A stretch of 57,958 nucleotides of DNA from the NCBI GenBank assembly GCA_050260355.1, contig JBLNBZ010000098.1:1-57958 (forward strand), read 5' to 3'. The notes under the pieces were generated by a model. It saw only the letters and a list, made by a program, of their open reading frames with translations, was not told the DNA's origin and did no database searches. Origin of the DNA: CADEFX01 sp050260355. GTDB lineage: Bacteria > Pseudomonadota > Alphaproteobacteria > Rhizobiales > Hyphomicrobiaceae. Both the position numbers and the translations under genes were made by a program. This document shows, piece by piece, positions 55,642 to 57,958 of this stretch (the first letter of the stretch is position 1; each line of letters starts with the position of its first letter).

Positions 55642-56247
55642 ATGGCTTCGACATCGATCACCGCGTGGCTCGGCATCGGCCTCAGCGTCGCGGCGCTCGC
55701 GGCCACGGCTGGCCTCAAGCTCGGCAATCCGGGCATGGCCTACCTGCACATGGCCATCGCCGCGCTCACGGGCATCGGCGTCGCCATGGTGGCCCAACGC
55801 GCATCACGCGATGCCGCTGCACCCTCGCAGAGCCGCGAGGCGCTCGCGAGCACTGGCCTGCATCACCTGGGACTGGTCTGGACCTGGGGCGCGCTCGCCC
55901 TGTTCGTCACCTACGCCTTCGTCTTGCAGTGGCGCGAATGGTGGCATTTCGTGCTCGCCTGCGCCGTGCTGGCGACCCTCTGTCTGATGCTGGCGGGAGC
56001 CCTGAGCCGCGACGCCGCGGCCGGCAGCGGGGATGCCACGATGCTCAAGCTCGGCCGCATCGTCATGCGGGTCCACCTCGGCGCCATGTTGATCACGGTC
56101 ATCGGCCTCATCGCCGATGGCAAAATGGTCCGCTTCCTCACCCCGCGCCATCACGACTGGGCTGCGCAGAACGTCTTCTTCTTCGGCGCCATCGCCATGG
56201 CAGCGATCAGTTGGAGTGCATTGACTGCGCTGAAGGCCAAGCGGTGA
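55642..56247 (+). CDS. Six-helix membrane protein of unknown function (paralogue A)
   Basis: 201 residues with about six hydrophobic helices: ITAWLGIGLSVAALAATAGLKL, AYLHMAIAALTGIGVAMVA, GLVWTWGALALFVTYAFV, WWHFVLACAVLATLCLMLAGAL, VHLGAMLITVIGLIA and NVFFFGAIAMAAISWSALTAL. The last two flank a short soluble motif GKM...DWAAQN. No family was recognised. ATG follows AGGGGG by 7 bases. Its stop overlaps the start of the next gene as GTGA, and that gene encodes a similar protein, so the two look like a translationally coupled pair. Divergent from rpsT. Confidence 0.82.
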   Translation: MASTSITAWLGIGLSVAALAATAGLKLGNPGMAYLHMAIAALTGIGVAMVAQRASRDAAAPSQSREALASTGLHHLGLVWTWGALALFVTYAFVLQWREWWHFVLACAVLATLCLMLAGALSRDAAAGSGDATMLKLGRIVMRVHLGAMLITVIGLIADGKMVRFLTPRHHDWAAQNVFFFGAIAMAAISWSALTALKAKR

Positions 56248-56927
56248 GCGGCATCGGCGAATCAAACCGGCGGCGGATGATCGCCTCGCGCGAAGGCAAG
56301 CGCATCGGCACGTCGCTGCAGCCAGCCATGCAGCGGCTGGTGGCAGTCCTGGTTGCCAGTGTTTTTGGAATGGCGGCAGCGGCACGTCTGGAGCTGACTG
56401 CGACCACCGTTGCTTGCGCGGCTCTGTTCGTCATCATCGCCATCGCAACCGCGGTGCAAACCAACACCGCGACCGGCGAAGCTCCTGCCCCCGGAGTGGG
56501 GACCATTATTTTGCGGCGTAATACGCACCTTATCGCAATGAGCTACGCATGGGCCGCGTTGGCCATGCTGACATTGTATTTGACCCCGCTGACCGGTCTC
56601 AGATGGCAACACGGCTGGCAGTACGGCCTGGCGTTCGCGCTGCTCGCCGGAGGCACCTTCCTTTACGCGCTCATTCTCGGAGATGAGCGACGGCCGGACC
56701 TCGCGCGACAGCTGGCGCAGCTCGCCACGCCGCTCGCAGCCGTTCAGGCGCTAATTGCGGCGGGTGGACTCGTCTACCTGGTGGCATCCGGCAAGATGCT
56801 GGCAGGGAAGGGCGACTGGGCGGCCAACGTGGTGTTCGCCTTTGCCGCGCTGGCGATCATGGCCGTCTGCGCGCTCGCGCTGCGCACCGACGCGCGGCTG
56901 ATGCGGTCGCCGCCTAGCGATGCTTGA
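56244..56927 (+). CDS. Six-helix membrane protein of unknown function (paralogue B)
   Basis: 227 residues, GTG start overlapping the stop of paralogue A; an ATG 33 bases later is possible. Helices: RLVAVLVASVFGMAAAARLEL, VACAALFVIIAIATAV, HLIAMSYAWAALAMLTLYL, GLAFALLAGGTFLYALIL, LAAVQALIAAGGLVYLVAS and NVVFAFAALAIMAVCAL. Helices 5-6 flank SGKMLAGKGDWAANVVF, close to paralogue A in GKM...DWAA.N. The pair thus arose by duplication. Converges on echA, with a 14 bp overlap of coding ends. Function unknown; both could form one channel-like or redox-sensing complex, which is speculation. Confidence 0.8.
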   Translation: MSGIGESNRRRMIASREGKRIGTSLQPAMQRLVAVLVASVFGMAAAARLELTATTVACAALFVIIAIATAVQTNTATGEAPAPGVGTIILRRNTHLIAMSYAWAALAMLTLYLTPLTGLRWQHGWQYGLAFALLAGGTFLYALILGDERRPDLARQLAQLATPLAAVQALIAAGGLVYLVASGKMLAGKGDWAANVVFAFAALAIMAVCALALRTDARLMRSPPSDA

Positions 56928-57687
56928 ACTTCGGCGGACGCTTCTCGGCGAACGCTGCCATTCCCTCCTTCTGGTCCTCGAGCGCGAACATGGAGTGGAA
57001 TACGCGGCGCTCGAAGCGCACGCCTTCGCTGAGCGTCGTCTCGTAAGCGCGGTTGACCGATTCCTTGGTCATCATGACCACCGGCAATGACATGCCGGCG
57101 ATCGTCTCCGCCGTCTTGATGGCATCCTCCAGCAGTTTATCGGCCGGCACCACGCGCGACACCAGACCGGAGCGCTCCGCTTCCGCCGCGTCCATCATGC
57201 GGCCGGTGAGGCACATCTCCATGGCCTTGGCCTTGCCGACGAAGCGGGTGAGCCGCTGCGTGCCGCCGGAGCCTGGCATGACGCCGAGCTTGATCTCGGG
57301 CTGTCCGAACTTGGCGGTGTCGGCAGCGATGACGAAATCGCACATCATGGCAAGCTCGCAGCCGCCGCCCAGCGCAAATCCCGCAACCGCGGCGATTACC
57401 GGCTTGCGGCAGCGCGTGACGCGCTCCCAGGCGCTGATGAAGTCCTCCTTGTAGACATCCATGTAGCTCTTCGACTGCATCTCCTTGATGTCGGCGCCGG
57501 CGGCGAATGCCTTGGCGCTGCCGGTGATGACGATGCAGCCGATGCCCTCATCGGCCTCATACGCGTCGAGAGCTTGCGACAGCTCGTTCACGAGAGCGCT
57601 GTTCAAGGCGTTGAGCGCACTCGGGCGATTGAGGGTGATGAGCCCGACCCGGCCACGCGTTTCGACGAGGATATTGTTGTAGGCCAT
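56914..57687 (-). CDS. Enoyl-CoA hydratase
   Basis: Hydrates trans-2-enoyl-CoA in fatty-acid or amino-acid breakdown. Both catalytic glutamates are present with the family spacing: Glu111 in GGGCELAMMCD and Glu131 in KFGQPEIKLG, and the oxyanion-hole segments FAAGADIKEM and MPGSGGTQRL. 257 residues, typical for single-domain crotonases. It sits between rpsT and mutM, as in many Hyphomicrobiales; the mutM gene is 27 bp upstream on the same strand. Confidence 0.96.
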   Translation of the reverse strand: MAYNNILVETRGRVGLITLNRPSALNALNSALVNELSQALDAYEADEGIGCIVITGSAKAFAAGADIKEMQSKSYMDVYKEDFISAWERVTRCRKPVIAAVAGFALGGGCELAMMCDFVIAADTAKFGQPEIKLGVMPGSGGTQRLTRFVGKAKAMEMCLTGRMMDAAEAERSGLVSRVVPADKLLEDAIKTAETIAGMSLPVVMMTKESVNRAYETTLSEGVRFERRVFHSMFALEDQKEGMAAFAEKRPPKFKHR

Positions 57688-57714
57688 GCTGCGCCTCTCT
57701 GTTTGCGACCGTTC

Positions 57715-57958
57715 TCAGCGCTGACATACTCGGCAGGCAAAGGTCGAGCGCCCGCCCTGCGTTGTGCGGTGCACCTTGCCCCGGCAGCCGGGCGTCATGC
57801 AAGGCTCTCCTTCGCGCCCGTAGACCGCAAAGTGGTGCTGGAAATAGCCGAGCGAGCCGTCGGTCCGCTTGTAGTCGCGCAGGGTCGACCCGCCGGCCTC
57901 TATGGCCTCTCGCAGCACATCACGAATGGCGGCCACAAGGCGTTCGGCGGCGGGCAGC
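57715..57958 (-). CDS. mutM: Formamidopyrimidine-DNA glycosylase, C-terminal part
   Basis: Only the last ~80 residues are inside the window; the gene reads leftward and is cut by the right edge. They include the helix-two-turn-helix end (VLREAIEAGGSTLRDY) and the C-terminal zinc finger, whose four Cys are in CMTPGC and CRVC, with RTTQGGRSTFACRVCQR before the stop. The family removes oxidised purines (8-oxoguanine) from DNA. Its N-terminal catalytic Pro cannot be checked. Expected neighbours to the right are ubiE, ubiB, coaBC and dut. Confidence 0.93.
   Translation of the reverse strand, partial: LPAAERLVAAIRDVLREAIEAGGSTLRDYKRTDGSLGYFQHHFAVYGREGEPCMTPGCRGKVHRTTQGGRSTFACRVCQR

Overview
The window is one 58 kb stretch of GC-rich chromosomal DNA from an alphaproteobacterium, most likely of the order Hyphomicrobiales (Rhizobiales). 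The grounds are gene order and families rather than a sequence search: lysC-ptsP-(HTH membrane protein)-prfA-prmC-DUF4167-clpB, coaBC-dut, mutM-echA-rpsT-dnaA, a DUF4167 protein, an NdvA-like exporter, and a CtrA-type site between rpsT and dnaA. The family cannot be fixed from the sequence alone. Both ends cut genes (coaBC on the left, mutM on the right). No rRNA, tRNA, insertion sequence, prophage or CRISPR array was seen.

Layout. 0-14.6 kb is core metabolism and translation: coaBC', dut, cysK, clpB, a MOSC protein, DUF4167, prmC/prfA, an HTH membrane protein, ptsP, lysC, ubiG. 14.6-28.8 kb is more accessory: an NdvA-like ABC exporter, two FAD amine/amino-acid oxidoreductases, protocatechuate dioxygenase (pcaHG), an EamA transporter, a gliding-type ABC module (ATPase, permease, GldG-like, DUF4340), a methyltransferase and a luciferase-like monooxygenase. 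28.9-33.7 kb is the stress operon prkA-yeaH-spoVR, preceded by a sigma-54-like promoter. 34.2-43.1 kb holds an aldo/keto reductase, a secreted cupin, a two-subunit acyl-CoA dehydrogenase divergent from a class III CoA-transferase, a Kef-type antiporter, a second EamA transporter and an HpaI-type aldolase. 43.2-47.1 kb is a small surface-glycan group (methyltransferase, flippase, sulfotransferase) flanked by two small unknown proteins. 47.2-58 kb is the replication cluster gyrB, recF, dnaN, dnaA, a rhodanese, rpsT, two paralogous six-helix membrane proteins, echA and mutM'.

How they work together. The replication genes read leftward as mutM-echA-rpsT-rhodanese-dnaA-dnaN-recF-gyrB; the 615 bp between rpsT and the rhodanese carries an exact TTAA-N7-TTAAC site and is the best place here for cell-cycle control of dnaA. 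The prkA operon looks like a nitrogen- or starvation-response unit. The catabolic genes (pcaHG, oxidoreductases, acyl-CoA dehydrogenase/CoA-transferase, HpaI aldolase) suggest a soil or water heterotroph using aromatic and amine substrates. The left and right ends of the window (coaBC-dut and mutM) are near neighbours in the usual Hyphomicrobiales order, which is unusual for a 58 kb linear stretch.

No clearly new defence, mobile or biosynthetic system was found. The most promising leads are the CtrA/dnaA control region, the sigma-54-like prkA promoter, the paralogous membrane-protein pair, the flippase-sulfotransferase unit, and the puzzle of the two window ends.
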